Source of the DNA: Aurifilum marmelostoma
Taxonomy: Eukaryota; Ascomycota; Sordariomycetes; Diaporthales; Cryphonectriaceae
Assembly (NCBI GenBank): GCA_027559495.1
Contig: JAMXSV010000016.1
Span: forward strand, 1,116,001 to 1,180,000
Length of the DNA stretch: 64,000 nucleotides
Direction of reading: 5' to 3'
Shown: positions 23,217 through 34,375 of the stretch, piece after piece
How the letters are laid out: each line of letters starts with the position of its first letter
Position numbering within the stretch: the stretch's first letter is position 1
Made by a program: the position numbers and the translations under genes
The notes under the pieces: model-generated
Database searches by the model: none
The model's input: only the letters and a program-made list of their open reading frames with translations
What the model was told of the DNA's origin: nothing

Positions 23217-23755
23217 ACTTGGCGGAGCATCTCCGACCACAAACGTGAAAACAAATCTTCCAGGAAGAACCTGCCTAAGGAGATCAACGTCTCGGACACC
23301 GGTATTTATAGAGTCGAGTCAAAGCATATACACCAGAAAAAGGTAGTAGACAGAGAGACAGCTTACCAGTTAGACCCACTGACTGATGAGACGTATAGAC
23401 TTCTTTCTGAGAGAGAGCACACTCTCACCCCCCCCCCCCGGGACATTTCACCGGCACGGCGATCAGTACACCAGGTTGTGCTTCTACATGTCGCGAATTC
23501 TAGGCCGCCCAGGGATTTCTAGGCTCATATACTGTTAAACCCGCCATAGCCGCCGGCTGGTCGTGTTGGCTGCGTACCGTTGACGTCTGGGTACTCGGGC
23601 CTTGTGGCCACGTCCCATGTTCTTGCTGTGAGATGATGATATAACACTCAGCCGTCGATCCATTGAAGTCATACGCACGAGGAAAAGGAAAGAAGAGAAA
23701 AGGAGAAGAAAAAAAAAGCCAGGGGGGGGGGATTTTTCTCAGGCATGGTCTCATC
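23217..23755. other. Convergent 3' flanks
   Basis: Between the stop codons of the inositol monophosphatase and F-box-like genes. It includes a C run near 23430. A further 3' exon of the minus-strand gene could lie here (see findings). Confidence 0.45.
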
Positions 23756-24883
23756 TTACCCATTAATAGCGCTCACAAATTGTTCTAAACGCTCATCAGA
23801 GATACTCGCCTCGGTGATGTTACCAAGATAGATCTTGATGGTACAAGTGTCCCTGTGCGGCCGCGCACTGAGGCGTTCCTGGAGCATGTCCAGGATAAGC
23901 CGCCCGGAATTGCGAGTCAGCATGCATGAGCGGTCTATGAAGATCTCGAGGGATCTCAGCCTGCCAGCAGGTGTAATAGCATCAAGGACGGCCTCCAGTC
24001 GGGCCAGAAGCCGGTTCTGCGTGCCGGCGGCGTCAGGGATAGTCTTGAGGCCCATGCTGTCATTCAGAGATAGAATCTCGTCGGGGACGAGGTTCATCTT
24101 CAGTCTGGTCGCCAGGGCCAGGTGCGGTCCGACGCCGTCGATGCGCGTGTAGCGGGCCCTCTTCTCGCTGTCAGCGTCAGGGCGGCCCTTTATGGTGATG
24201 ACAAATTCGGTGTGCCTGCAGAGGGCCTCGAGGGCCTCTTCATAGACCATCCGGTTCACGCGGAGGAGGGAGGTGAGGCCGCTGCCAGGGGGAGGCACGC
24301 TGGTGGCAGCATTGGCCCTCTCGACGGCCGCCCTGAACTCGGGGTGCTGGATCATGGCCAGCTCGAAACGGGTAACCCCAAAGAACCTCATCAGCTGTTG
24401 TTTGGGTCCGTAGAAGCGGAGCGCCTCCAGGGTGTGGATGGCGTCCCGGTGGTCTGGACACATCCAGGTCGTCTGCAGCACCCGCGAGCACCCACCCTCC
24501 GAGGTCCACTGGCAGGCCTGCTTGTGACTGGGCGTGGCATCGTACATGTGGCCGCCGTAGACCAGGAAGCTGGCGAAGAGGTTGTCCGTGAGCCCTGCCA
24601 TGAGGTCCTTGAAGAGATGTTGCCAGATCTTGAGACGGATTTCGGTCGGGAGGTCGAGCAGGGAGATATGGTGGTGCGCGCCTTCGCCCTTCGATGCCGG
24701 AGCACGAGTGATCGTCAAGCTCTCCTCTCCCCTGTCCTTCTCCTCCTCTCCCTCCTCTCCCTCCTCCTCCTGCTGCTGCTGGTGCTGCTGCTGCTGAACC
24801 CGTGAAGCGACTCTACCCCCTCGAACCCGTTTATAGGCCCAGTCCAACAGTGCCTTGCCTGGTCTTCTGGTCACTGGAGACAT
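23756..24883 (-). CDS. F-box-like/2EXR-type fungal protein
   Basis: One exon as modelled, 375 aa. The motif ISLLDLPTEIRLKIWQHLF at residues about 67-85 is the short helical signature of fungal F-box-like (2EXR / DUF7730-type) proteins. It is followed by LLRVNRMVYEEALEALCRHT, a second recurring block in such families. The region before it is low-complexity: Gln-rich, then Glu/Gly-rich (QQQQHQQQQEEEGEEGEEE). The function of these families is mostly unknown; an SCF adaptor role is possible but unproven. I start at the Met of MSPVTRRPGKALLDWAYK. The frame stays open 84 codons further upstream, but that part shows no domain. The stop codon lies inside a donor-like GGTAAGAT, so the true C-terminus may differ. 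Confidence 0.72.
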   Translation of the reverse strand: MSPVTRRPGKALLDWAYKRVRGGRVASRVQQQQHQQQQEEEGEEGEEEKDRGEESLTITRAPASKGEGAHHHISLLDLPTEIRLKIWQHLFKDLMAGLTDNLFASFLVYGGHMYDATPSHKQACQWTSEGGCSRVLQTTWMCPDHRDAIHTLEALRFYGPKQQLMRFFGVTRFELAMIQHPEFRAAVERANAATSVPPPGSGLTSLLRVNRMVYEEALEALCRHTEFVITIKGRPDADSEKRARYTRIDGVGPHLALATRLKMNLVPDEILSLNDSMGLKTIPDAAGTQNRLLARLEAVLDAITPAGRLRSLEIFIDRSCMLTRNSGRLILDMLQERLSARPHRDTCTIKIYLGNITEASISDERLEQFVSAING

Positions 24884-27800
24884 CTCGCAAACGATGCGAG
24901 GGGTACTGCAGATGTCTGATGCCGCTGCGGCCCCTGAGACTTGGTTGAGTAACAGACACATGGACGGAAAGGAAAACAAAAAACCAGGACGGCGATTGGG
25001 AAGAAAATGGCCCGACGATCCAGGGAGGTTGCAGAAAGGAGTCAACGATGAGTTTGTGAATTTTGTATGCTGGATTATGTTGTCGCGGTCTGGGGCTGAA
25101 CAGCACACGATAGGGGCACGACGTGACCCGTGCACTGCATCCGCACATGGCTGACCAGCCTTGCCACATCAAGCAGCTTGGGGGCCGCGGCCGGTGACTC
25201 CGGCTGACGTGCAACGCCGCAGATCTCCCCTCCAACAATGTGAGGTAGAAAAAGTCATCAATTCAGTGTAAAAAATAAAAAAAAAAAAAAAAAGTATTTC
25301 ATGGCACACGGCTGTCAATCGTGAACTTTGGATGCAGCAGAAAAGTGAGGAACTGAAAGAGAGAGAGAGACAGAGACAGAGGAACAAAAACGCTTGCGAG
25401 TGCGGGCGTGAAATTGAGGTTGATAACGGAAGATGAGTGCCACTTACATCGCGTATTGTGCTTCGCATGACCTGTGCAGCTTTGCCCTGGACTGCTCAGG
25501 TTGCTATGGCTTGTAATGTCTTACAGGTCGGAATAATTACCATACATCTGCCGACTTGTCCCTGAGGCGCTGGGTTTCTTGACAGTCCGGGAGGGAATCG
25601 AGGAGCTGAGTCTGGCCTTCTGCCACTCAGCAGCGAGGCAGAGCCCCTGTCTCGCCACATTGGACACCTTCTGAAGGCTTTTGGACATGATCAACCACGC
25701 GGGGACGCTGTCTCGACCTGGGGTTTGCGGCCTTTTTATACTATGCAGATACCGTCTGCAGGATGATCCACTGATCCGCCTCTTGCCCCCGTACTGGCCA
25801 TGCGGGTAGAGGTGTGTGTGTTTGTGTGAAGCGACACATGCGGACTCGACAGGAAGAGCGGGAGCACCCGTGCCGCGTCTCGTCTTGAATTCTGAGGTCT
25901 ACTCGATGGTTTATTGCGTGCTCATGTATCTTCGTGGGGTTTTGGTGATCACTCTGGAGTCTAATTCGAGGGACCCCCACGAGCGAGGCCCTGAGGGTGG
26001 GTCACGATCCGGGGAAGACAGGGTGGCACCGACATGGATGTTTTGAGCCGCATGTTTTGAGTCGAGAAGTGGGGGCTTGTGTCTAAAGATGGTCAGAAGA
26101 ACATTTAGCTCCCGAAGCTCCTTAGCTGGATGCAGAGCAGCGCCTGCACGGCCATATCGTGAAGGCGGTGTTGTTAGCAGGTGCACCTTGCCAATCCAGC
26201 CCGGTCCTTTTTCTTTATCCATTGATTAGGATTCGCGGAGTGCTCTCTCCCGTCTTTGCGCACTAGCAGGCTTGATGAGCCACGCGCGGTCCTATGCCGA
26301 TAACGGCGGTGGTATTGACACCTCCAGCACCTCAGGATACGGTGAGGCCTGCAGGCTAGTTGCGCCCACCTCAGCATACCGCGGCACCAGCCGTCCTGGC
26401 CTGACGGGGACTGTCGCCCTGAGATGAGCAGCGTGCAACCACCCCACATGCAGACACAAAGCGTTACCGCTCGCGCTCCAGACCTTTTCCGGATGCTATC
26501 TGACCCTGTGCGTGCACACGGTACCATGGCGCATAGTGCAGCAACCAGAGGTGGGGCCACTGGAGTTTTTGACTTCTCGTGAGCCCGGAAGGAGCCAAAA
26601 AAAAAAAAAAAAAAAAAAAAAAGGCGGGAATCCTTCCCGATAAGAACTTGTGAGCGGCCGTCAACTAGGACCATGGCTAGCTGGTGCAACAGATGATCCC
26701 ACTCCGTATGGAAAGCCCTTATCTCTCGCGCACAGAGGGCTGCCAACAACTAGATGCTGCCGTTTTATTGTCGTACGAGGCTGATCGAGTCGCCCCCGTG
26801 TCCTCCAACAAGCCGCATACATATCGAGTGATCGAGGTGTAACAGCCGCCGCCAGCGTGTAAAAAGGATCACGGCAGCGGGACCAGGTGTGACAATGTGA
26901 TGAAGAACGAGCCAGTCGATGCCGAACCTGGGGAAGCAGTTTGTCCTGCCATGGCCCCACACAAGGTGTCGACCAGGAAGGACTCTCAGCCGATCATGCT
27001 CCGTAGTAACGCATGGACTCAGGTCCAGACGCGGGCCCACAAGTGACAAGGGCAGCCATCGATGGTCTAGTTCATCCCGATCGCGGGTTCGAGGAACGCC
27101 CCACTGATGCAGGTATTCGTATATGGAACACAGCAGATTTGTGTCACGCATGAGACAAGTCGTCTTCTCCAAGGGTTGTTTGTTTTGTGCAGGTAGGGAC
27201 GGACAGAGGACTCACCAAGGTGGGGGGTGGCAACATTTCATCAATGGATCAAGAACAACAATGACTGCCGCCGCATGGATATCGAGGTCCTAGCAGCCCA
27301 GATGGTGTCGGGTCGCTAAAAGAGGGCGGCTCGTCGAGCAAGCAAAGAGATGAGCAGGTTTCATCGGTTGGAAGTTTCGAGACCATGTTGCGAGCCCCGA
27401 CGGGAAAGAGGGGGTTGGAGGGGAGGGGGAGGGAGGAAGGAAGGAGGGGCACACAGAGAGTCACCGCCTCTTCGACTCATCTCACCAAACCCTCTCTGCC
27501 TCTGCGAACCTTTGGTCTCTGTTCTCTCTTTCTTTTTCTTTTCTTTTCTTTTCTTTTCTCTTTTTTTTTCTGGGTCTTTGAGTATGACCGATAGCAGCAG
27601 CCGAACCGATATCCGTGTGCCATCCGGGAAATGATGCAGGCTCATGACCAGACACACAGACGCTAGTCGAACATGCCCTAACCGATAAATTGTGGCTATG
27701 AAAGTCTCAGTTGGCGAAGTCTCGAAGGAGTGCTCGGTTGGTTTTGACGGTAATGGCTTGTTACGCAGCTGATTTCTTGTTTATATTAGAAGGTATCGCA

Positions 27801-29016
27801 TGTTGACAAGTTGAAGAAAGAGGGGTTGAGAACAGGCAAGGCCATCTCAAAGTTTTGCTTGTTTGTGTGAGACTAAGTAACCCTAGTATCTCCTATCCCT
27901 GCATTATGCTGCAGGCTGCAGTGGGATCATCCGCTCCTCCGCCCCTGTCCCCTGTATAAGTATGTAGACGTGCATTAGACACCTCGGGGACAGGGATCAG
28001 GGTATGCTCAGATAGAAGTACCGCAGTACATCGAGGCGCTAGGGCAAAATCTCGACAGGGGAAGAACGTCCCACCGCGAACTCGCAGCCAGCCAATCTGG
28101 GCCACTCGATACCGGTAATATCTTCACAACCGACACAGACCTCCTTCACGACCAGACCAGCCTCAGAGTACGCAGACTCTCTGGTCAGGCCATGATAATA
28201 CGAATTAAAGTACGTTGATAATCATACACTCTCCCGTCGGTTACAGGAGCACTATCCTCTGACGTGAACCAGGTCCAACGAGTACAATGCGCGTCTTGCT
28301 CTCTGAAGAGGAGGTGTGCTACAGAGTCGGACGCAAGGCCTCGGGCATTGGCCATCGAGATGGATATCATGTCATGTACTGTGGTACCCGGTCCTCTGAT
28401 CCCAGCGCTAAGACGGGTGCGCTAGGGAAGATACGTCGCTACTGTAGTACGCACGTTGAAAGTTTTGAAAAGGAAGGAGTACCCACTATCTGAAGGTGCT
28501 ACCACAAAATATACCGTGTAAGGGAAAGGGCCTTCCTCGGGATCGACACGCGACTCAGATATATTTTGTCCGCCTCCTCGTCCATCTCGTCCATCTCGTC
28601 CGCCCGTCCGTCTCTCGCCGCACTCATCGCCGACAAGCTCTCTCCCCCTCTCTTCTTCCTCTACACGCAGAAACTCTTGCGAGTTGCTCTTCTCCTGCTA
28701 CTGCTATTAGGCTCTGCAATAGCATCGTCTATCTATCATATACTCTGGGCAAATAATCCTCTTTTCCTCCTCCTCGTCCTTATCTTTTTCTAGCTCTCGC
28801 ACACAGAGAGACCTCTGCGCCTGCCACACGACTACGCATACACGCACAGATAACTGTTGCACCTTACACCGCCTGTCTGCGCCACATATCAGGAAAAGTT
28901 CCTGGGAGCACATCGGCCTAAAGAACAAGACACCTCACTTTGCACTTGCACTTCGGTCCATTTGTTATAGTGTTTGTGTTCCAAGTCGTAAGGCTAAGAT
29001 TGTTTTATCACGGGCA
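24884..29016. other. Gene-free stretch of about 4.1 kb
   Basis: Holds promoters of two divergent genes. I find no ORF with a family motif. It has an A run at 26597-26622, a TTTTC repeat tract at 27531-27559 and pyrimidine-rich leader sequence at 28560-28800 upstream of the transporter. Remnants of a mobile element are possible but I recognise none. Confidence 0.5.
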
Positions 29017-31117
29017 ATGAACCTAACGAGGCAGAGATCTATCCGAGACCCGGACGACTTCCCCACGCTACAACTCTTCCTGCTTGGTAAATTCTCACCC
29101 CATCTCTGCCATGTTTTTTTCAACATGCAAAACAAGAGGACGTTGAGTGTGCTGACTTCCTTTACTCCATGCCAGCCATCGTTCGCCTCGCAGAGCCCAT
29201 CGCCCTCACCTCCGTCTTCCCTTATGCCTGGCAGCTCGTCAAGAGATTCAAGGTCGGCAACGAAGAAGATGCATCCACCTACTCGGGCCTGCTCATCTCG
29301 TCCTTCGCCCTGGCGGAGGCCGTGATGGGCATGTACTGGGGCGGTGTCTCGGACCGCATCGGTCGCAAACCAGTCCTCCTCTTTGGATGTGTTGGCACTA
29401 TGATCAGCATGCTGGTCTTAGGTTTCGCCTCCAACATCTGGGTTGCACTGCTGGGACGCATTTTCGGCGGGGCTCTGAACGGTAACATTGGCGTTATTCA
29501 GACCATGGTCGGCGAGCTTGTGAAGAGACCTGAACATGTAAGAGCATCCTGAGCCCGCACATATCAAGCTTGCTCCTTTCCATATGTGTCCCTAATAACT
29601 CATGCTGACCTTGCCTAGGAACGTAAGTCACTATCAATCCCCTGCCTCTGACCACACCCCACGCCGATTCGTCAAGACTAGCATACTAATCTTGGAGCGG
29701 AAACACAGCGCTTGCGTACTCAATCATGCCCTTCGTCTGGTCTGTAGGCACCATCGTGGGCCCTTGCATTGGAGGTACCTTTGCGGATCCCCATGAGACC
29801 TGGCCGAATGTGTTTCCAAAGGGGAGTCTATTTGACAGGTTCCCGTATCTCCTCCCAAACCTCATATGCGCTGCACTGCTCCTAGTCAGCATCATTCTCG
29901 GCTACTTCTTGCTAGAAGAGACGCATCCCGACATCTGCCCACATGTGGTTGTTCTCGAGGACGATGCGTTCACGTCAGAGGAGACTCCGCTAAGGGAGAC
30001 CTCTGATGCCATCAAGCGTCCTGCCGTGGACATCCGCGCTCCAGCGTACGGCACTTTCCGGAACCAGACCACAGAGGCGGTCAACGTGACTGAGGAACCT
30101 GAGAAGCCCGTCGCATACAATATCTTCACCAACAAGCGAATCATGGCTCTTGTTGTCAGCCTTTCTATTTATGTAAGTACCTCCCGTAGGGTCTCAAAAT
30201 GTTAGCTAAACACTCTGGGGCTCGCCTCCCGCCGCGCCTTTCCCTGCCATCCGGCTCTCGACAGAAGCATGTCCCTTTGTTTTTGAGAGAGATTGTAGGA
30301 TGGAGAACCCATCTCGTAGTTATTGGTGGGATAATAGTTGCAGTGTGACAACCCGAAAAACCTCTTTCAAGCCCTATGCTAACTTTTTTCTTCCTCCTTG
30401 GAGACATATCACGCGATGTGCTACGATCACCTCCTCCCAATCTTTCTGGAAGATGAGAGGGTGTCTCTGTCCGAGCTGGGCCCCCGACTCGACTTTCTTT
30501 TCTTCCCGGGCGGCCTTGGCCTTTCTATGAACGCTGTGGGTGTCATCATGGCATTCAACGGTATCATTGCACTTCTCATCCAGGCCATCATCTTTCCCAT
30601 CGCTGCCGAAAAGATTGGCGTCTTCCGGCTGTTTATTATTGTTACCGTCCTTCACCCCATCGCCTGTCTCTTGATGCCCTTCCTCATCTGGGCCCCTGAG
30701 TCCCTCCTCTACCCTGCTCTCTATGTCTGCCTGGCAATTCGGGACATCTTTTCTATTATCGTCTATCCGCTCCTCCTCATCCTCCTCAAGGAGGCAACCC
30801 CCACCTCTGGAATGCTGGGCAAGGTCAACGGCTTCGCAGCCAGTGCTGGTGCAGCTTGTCGGATGATCGCCCCTCCTGTGGCGGGTTTCCTGTATACTGT
30901 TGGTAGCAGGATGGACTGTACCGCTTTGGCGTGGTGGGGGAGCGCCCTTGTTGCGCTTATTGGATCCTTTCAGTGCTTTTCTGTCGAGCGGACCAAAGCT
31001 GTGGATCATGACTCCGGCGAGGTGCAGAGCCTGGTGTCGCAGGGGAAGACACAGCAGCAAATTGTGACTATCACAGCTCTGAACCTGGATGGTGAAGACG
31101 AGGAAGACGAAGACTAG
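29017..31117 (+). CDS. Major facilitator superfamily transporter (DHA1-like)
   Basis: Five exons: 29017-29086, 29176-29537, 29619-29622, 29709-30172, 30404-31117, giving 537 aa. The third exon is only GAAC. It is required for the frame and restores RPEHEPLAYSIMPFVW, a conserved feature of these transporters. Motif A between TM2 and TM3 reads GGVSDRIGRKPVLLFG. About 12 membrane segments can be traced, with a long hydrophilic loop (about residues 230-290) between the halves. The C-terminus is acidic (DGEDEEDED). The family moves small molecules by proton antiport across the plasma or vacuolar membrane. It resembles the yeast YCR023C-type clade, whose substrates are not known. No biosynthetic cluster surrounds it. 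Confidence 0.9.
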
Positions 31118-32266
31118 GTGCTTCCAGATGCAGCACGAGCTGACAGGCCTCCTTCTGAGTGCTGAGGCTAACAGGATTGGGGAAGAAGATTGGGATGGGA
31201 AAAGCAGGGGGTCGGTTGGATAGGATGTCAGTGTGCGGTCGAGATGGGCTGAAGTGCAGCTCATGTGCTTAATGGAATGACGAGACATGACTGTCAGATC
31301 AGAAAAGAAAAAAAAGGCGTGGCGTTAATTTGCTTACACAAGGTGTTATCAAAGCGTTTTAGGTATCTGGGAATCGGAGTCTGGTTGGGCTGTTTGGTAG
31401 CGTTAAGCGTTCAAATGGTCTAGCAATGGCGTTTGGTTATGTTTGTTTAATTTTTTTTCCCCTAAACAAAATTGAAGCGACAGGAAGTGTTTGATAATGT
31501 AATTATGGGATATGAAACACATGTGAAGAACATGATGAGTACATCTGCCGTTTTTCTCTTGTGATCATTTTGAAGAAGTATACTATAATTGCAATAGATG
31601 GTGCAAATAGCCAAAAGTTGTTAGATCGTACTGTGCATTCATGGTGAGCCCCATAGAATTACCGAACCCTAACCCTCTCACAGAAAAGGGCACACGATAT
31701 ACGACACGCGCCACGAGATTTCTTGAAGAAAGTTCATGAGTCGCCTGGTTGAGTAAAGGAAGGAAAAGAAGAGAAAGCATGGTTGAAAGCGACTGATCAT
31801 TTTGTTCTCCACGCTTGCACTATTTTCCCCCGAATGTCTCTTGTTGTACATATTGCTCAGTTAGTTTATGCAAGAAGACTAGCGACAGGCTGGGCCGGGC
31901 CTGCTGCACAGCAAATCGCAGCCCATAGAACCCTTCAGAAGTAAACCACCGTGCCACTCAGGCCGTATTTTACTTAGCCCCGCTCTCCAAATTTCTGGAA
32001 CTTTTTTGGGTCAAAATCTCCATTCACACGCACCACCACCACCACCATCATCACCATCACCACCACGACAACAAAAATTTTACTTTGAGAGATCGCCATC
32101 GAGACACACAGCACACACCTTTTGCTTATACTATCTATATATTTTTGCGGTTTGCGTAAATAGTGGGCGATTGGCAGGCTCCAAGGAGCCCATTGATTAA
32201 GAAGGCTTCTGCGAATGCGCTTCTGAGAGCTGGAAGTCTGAAGAGCAAGAGAGAGAGAGAGAGAGA

Positions 32267-32303
<37 letters not shown>

Positions 32304-32440
32304 TCTGTGTGTATATGTGTGTGTGCGTCTGTGTCTGTGGAGAAAGTAGAAAGCTGGAGGGGCACCAACAGCCAGACAGCATCATACTTTGATCACACGA
32401 CCCAACACACTCCGCTCATCAGAGAGGGGGAGAAGACACA
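31118..32440. other. Intergenic region, MFS transporter / CNS1
   Basis: 1.3 kb: transporter 3' flank and CNS1 promoter and leader. It contains a CCA/ATC trinucleotide tract (32030-32065) and a GA/GT compound microsatellite (32249-32310). No gene is seen. Confidence 0.55.
32249..32310. repeat. Compound (GA)n(GT)n(GA)n microsatellite
   Basis: Three adjoining dinucleotide blocks lie about 130-190 nt before the CNS1 start codon, probably in its leader or core promoter. Confidence 0.92.
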
Positions 32441-33871
32441 ATGTCGTCGAGACTAGACCGACTCACCAAGAGTATGGACACCTCCCTCAAGGTATCAGAG
32501 AACGGCCCTGCCTCCTCACCCTCCACCTCCACATCCTCGAAACCACCAGCAGCGGCACCAGCACCACTACCCTCAGAGCCACGGAAGAAGACGTCCGCCA
32601 ACACCACCACCACCACCACCACCACCATCACCACTAGCCAACCACCAGTCCAGATGGGCCCAGCACGCCCACCCGCACCCACACCCATGGGGGCGCCCCT
32701 CCCGCCGCAGATCGCCAGCAGCCAGGGCAAGACGGCCGAAGAGATCCTAGCGGACCTGAACTCCTCCCCGCTGTTCATGACAGAGCTCGAGGAGGACAAC
32801 GAGCACCTACAGGCCCTCGAGGCCCTGGCCTACGAGGGGTCCCCCATGGAGAACGCCACCGACTTCAAGCGCAGCGGCAACGAGGCCTTTGGCGAGAAGC
32901 GCTGGGCCGACGCGGTCGAGTTCTACAGCCGCGGCATCGCCCTCATGCGGAAGGAGGAGATACGGCGCCAGGGGGGGGCCCCGCTCCCAGAGGAGTACCC
33001 AGAGGGCAACGACGAGGACGAGATCCAGAAACAGATCTCCATGACCAGCACGCTCTTCTCAAACCGCGCCGCCGCGAACCTCGAGCTCAAGAACTACCGC
33101 AGCTGCTACCTCGACTGCCGCCACGCCCTGCGCTACAAGGACAACAACCTCAAGGCCTGGTACCGCTCCGCCCGCGCCCTGCTGGCCGTCGGCAGGGTGA
33201 AGGAGGCCAGCGAGGCCGCCGCCGGCGGGCTGGCTGTCGACCCTGACAACGGCCCCCTGCAGGAGATCCGGCGCGAGATCGTTCTCAAGAGGGAGGAGAA
33301 GGCCAGGAAAGCCGCCGAGGAGCAGCGCGTCAAGGCCGAGGCCGCCAGCCGCGAGGTTCTCCTGGCCAAGGTGCTGAAGGAGCGCAACATCACCGTGCGC
33401 AAGTCGGCGAGGCCGCCCGAGATGGGCGACGCCAGGGTGCAGGTCATCGAGCACGGCGAGGCCGGCAGCGGCGAGGAGGCGGCCCAGGGCGGCGCTGTCG
33501 CCCCCTGGGGGCCCTATACCCTGACGTTCCCGACATTGCTGCTGTACCCGCTGCATTTCGAGAGCGACTTCATCAAGGCCTTTAGCGAGAGGGAGACCCT
33601 CATGCAGCATTTCAGCTATGTCTTCCCGCTGCCGTGGGACCGCGAGGGCGAGTACAAGGCAGGCGGGGTCGAGTGTTTTATAGAGACCATCAGTGGCGGC
33701 CTGATCAGGGTGGGCAAGAAGGTCGAGCTGCTGTCGGCGCTGTGTGCGGATAACGTCGAGGTGGTGGACGGCGTGGTGAGGATCTATGTAGTGCCCAAGG
33801 CCAAGGCGGACGGCTGGGTGAAGCAATTCAAGGCGGCCAAGGCAAAGGAGCTTGAGGCGCAAGGCAAGTGA
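32441..33871 (+). CDS. CNS1: TPR-domain Hsp90 co-chaperone Cns1/TTC4
   Basis: Single exon, 476 aa. Cns1 binds the C-terminal EEVD of Hsp90/Hsp70 through a TPR clamp and supports client folding. In yeast it is essential and linked to translation elongation factor maturation. The N-terminal about 100 residues are low-complexity (Thr/Pro/Ala, with a TTTTTTTT-type run). Next comes SPLFMTELEEDNEHLQALEA, a conserved Cns1 block. Three TPR units follow (from FKRSGNEAFGEKRWADAVEF, through LFSNRAAANLELKNY, to AWYRSARALLAVGRVKEASE). A charged helix (REIVLKREEKARKAAEEQR) comes next. The C-terminal 'wheel' domain is recognisable by LTFPTLLLYPLHFESDFIKA and FPLPWD. Length compares with 385-480 aa in relatives. 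Confidence 0.93.
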   Translation: MSSRLDRLTKSMDTSLKVSENGPASSPSTSTSSKPPAAAPAPLPSEPRKKTSANTTTTTTTTITTSQPPVQMGPARPPAPTPMGAPLPPQIASSQGKTAEEILADLNSSPLFMTELEEDNEHLQALEALAYEGSPMENATDFKRSGNEAFGEKRWADAVEFYSRGIALMRKEEIRRQGGAPLPEEYPEGNDEDEIQKQISMTSTLFSNRAAANLELKNYRSCYLDCRHALRYKDNNLKAWYRSARALLAVGRVKEASEAAAGGLAVDPDNGPLQEIRREIVLKREEKARKAAEEQRVKAEAASREVLLAKVLKERNITVRKSARPPEMGDARVQVIEHGEAGSGEEAAQGGAVAPWGPYTLTFPTLLLYPLHFESDFIKAFSERETLMQHFSYVFPLPWDREGEYKAGGVECFIETISGGLIRVGKKVELLSALCADNVEVVDGVVRIYVVPKAKADGWVKQFKAAKAKELEAQGK

Positions 33872-34375
33872 GGGGGAGAAAAAAAAAAAGTACTTGGCCA
33901 AAGGCTTCACGACAAGTTGGTGCCCCCCTCCCCAATCCTAAAAAGAGTGCTCAATAAATTCTTGTCTTCACTATTGTTGACCGGCTCGATAACGCAAGCA
34001 ACATTAACTCACTGGTTTTACCATTAAATGGGCCCCTGGGGTAATCTATCTACCTTGACAAGTGACAGGAAGAAAAACTATCCCCCAAGATCCAGCTGCC
34101 GAGAAACAAATCTCCATACAAGTAATGACCGATGATGATGATGATATGATCCCCCAAACGCGCCTTCTTTTTTTTTTTTCCTCCTTCCTTTTTTCCCCCT
34201 TATTTTCAGCTATAATCGCTGAAGGTATCAGATTTCATGCACATTTCCCCCCCAAACAGGCCCAAAACGAAAGGAAATAACCAAAAGGAAGGTCAGACAA
34301 GGTCCAAAACCTGCAACGCCGCGTCTGACGCACACGAGCAGTGTGCCATGACAAAAATTTGACACAATTCTGGTC
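33872..34375. other. Convergent 3' flanks of CNS1 and the KilA-N factor
   Basis: 504 nt, AT-richer than the coding parts, with a T run near 34170-34179. No gene is seen. Confidence 0.6.

Noticed and set aside
24122..24805. 227-codon plus-strand frame opposite the F-box-like gene
   Set aside because: Antisense to a gene with a clear F-box-like signature and ends in a Leu run that mirrors its Glu/Gln tract.
27078..27100. GCGGGTTCGAGGAACG, like a tRNA T-arm
   Set aside because: The required CC after the loop is missing and no acceptor stem or anticodon arm can be drawn around it.
31664..31678. CCCTAACCCT, similar to telomeric repeat
   Set aside because: Less than two units, so chance is sufficient; there is no sign of a chromosome end or fusion.
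33059..33910. 283-codon minus-strand frame over CNS1
   Set aside because: Shadow of the TPR coding sequence; Leu/Ala/Gly-rich without domain.
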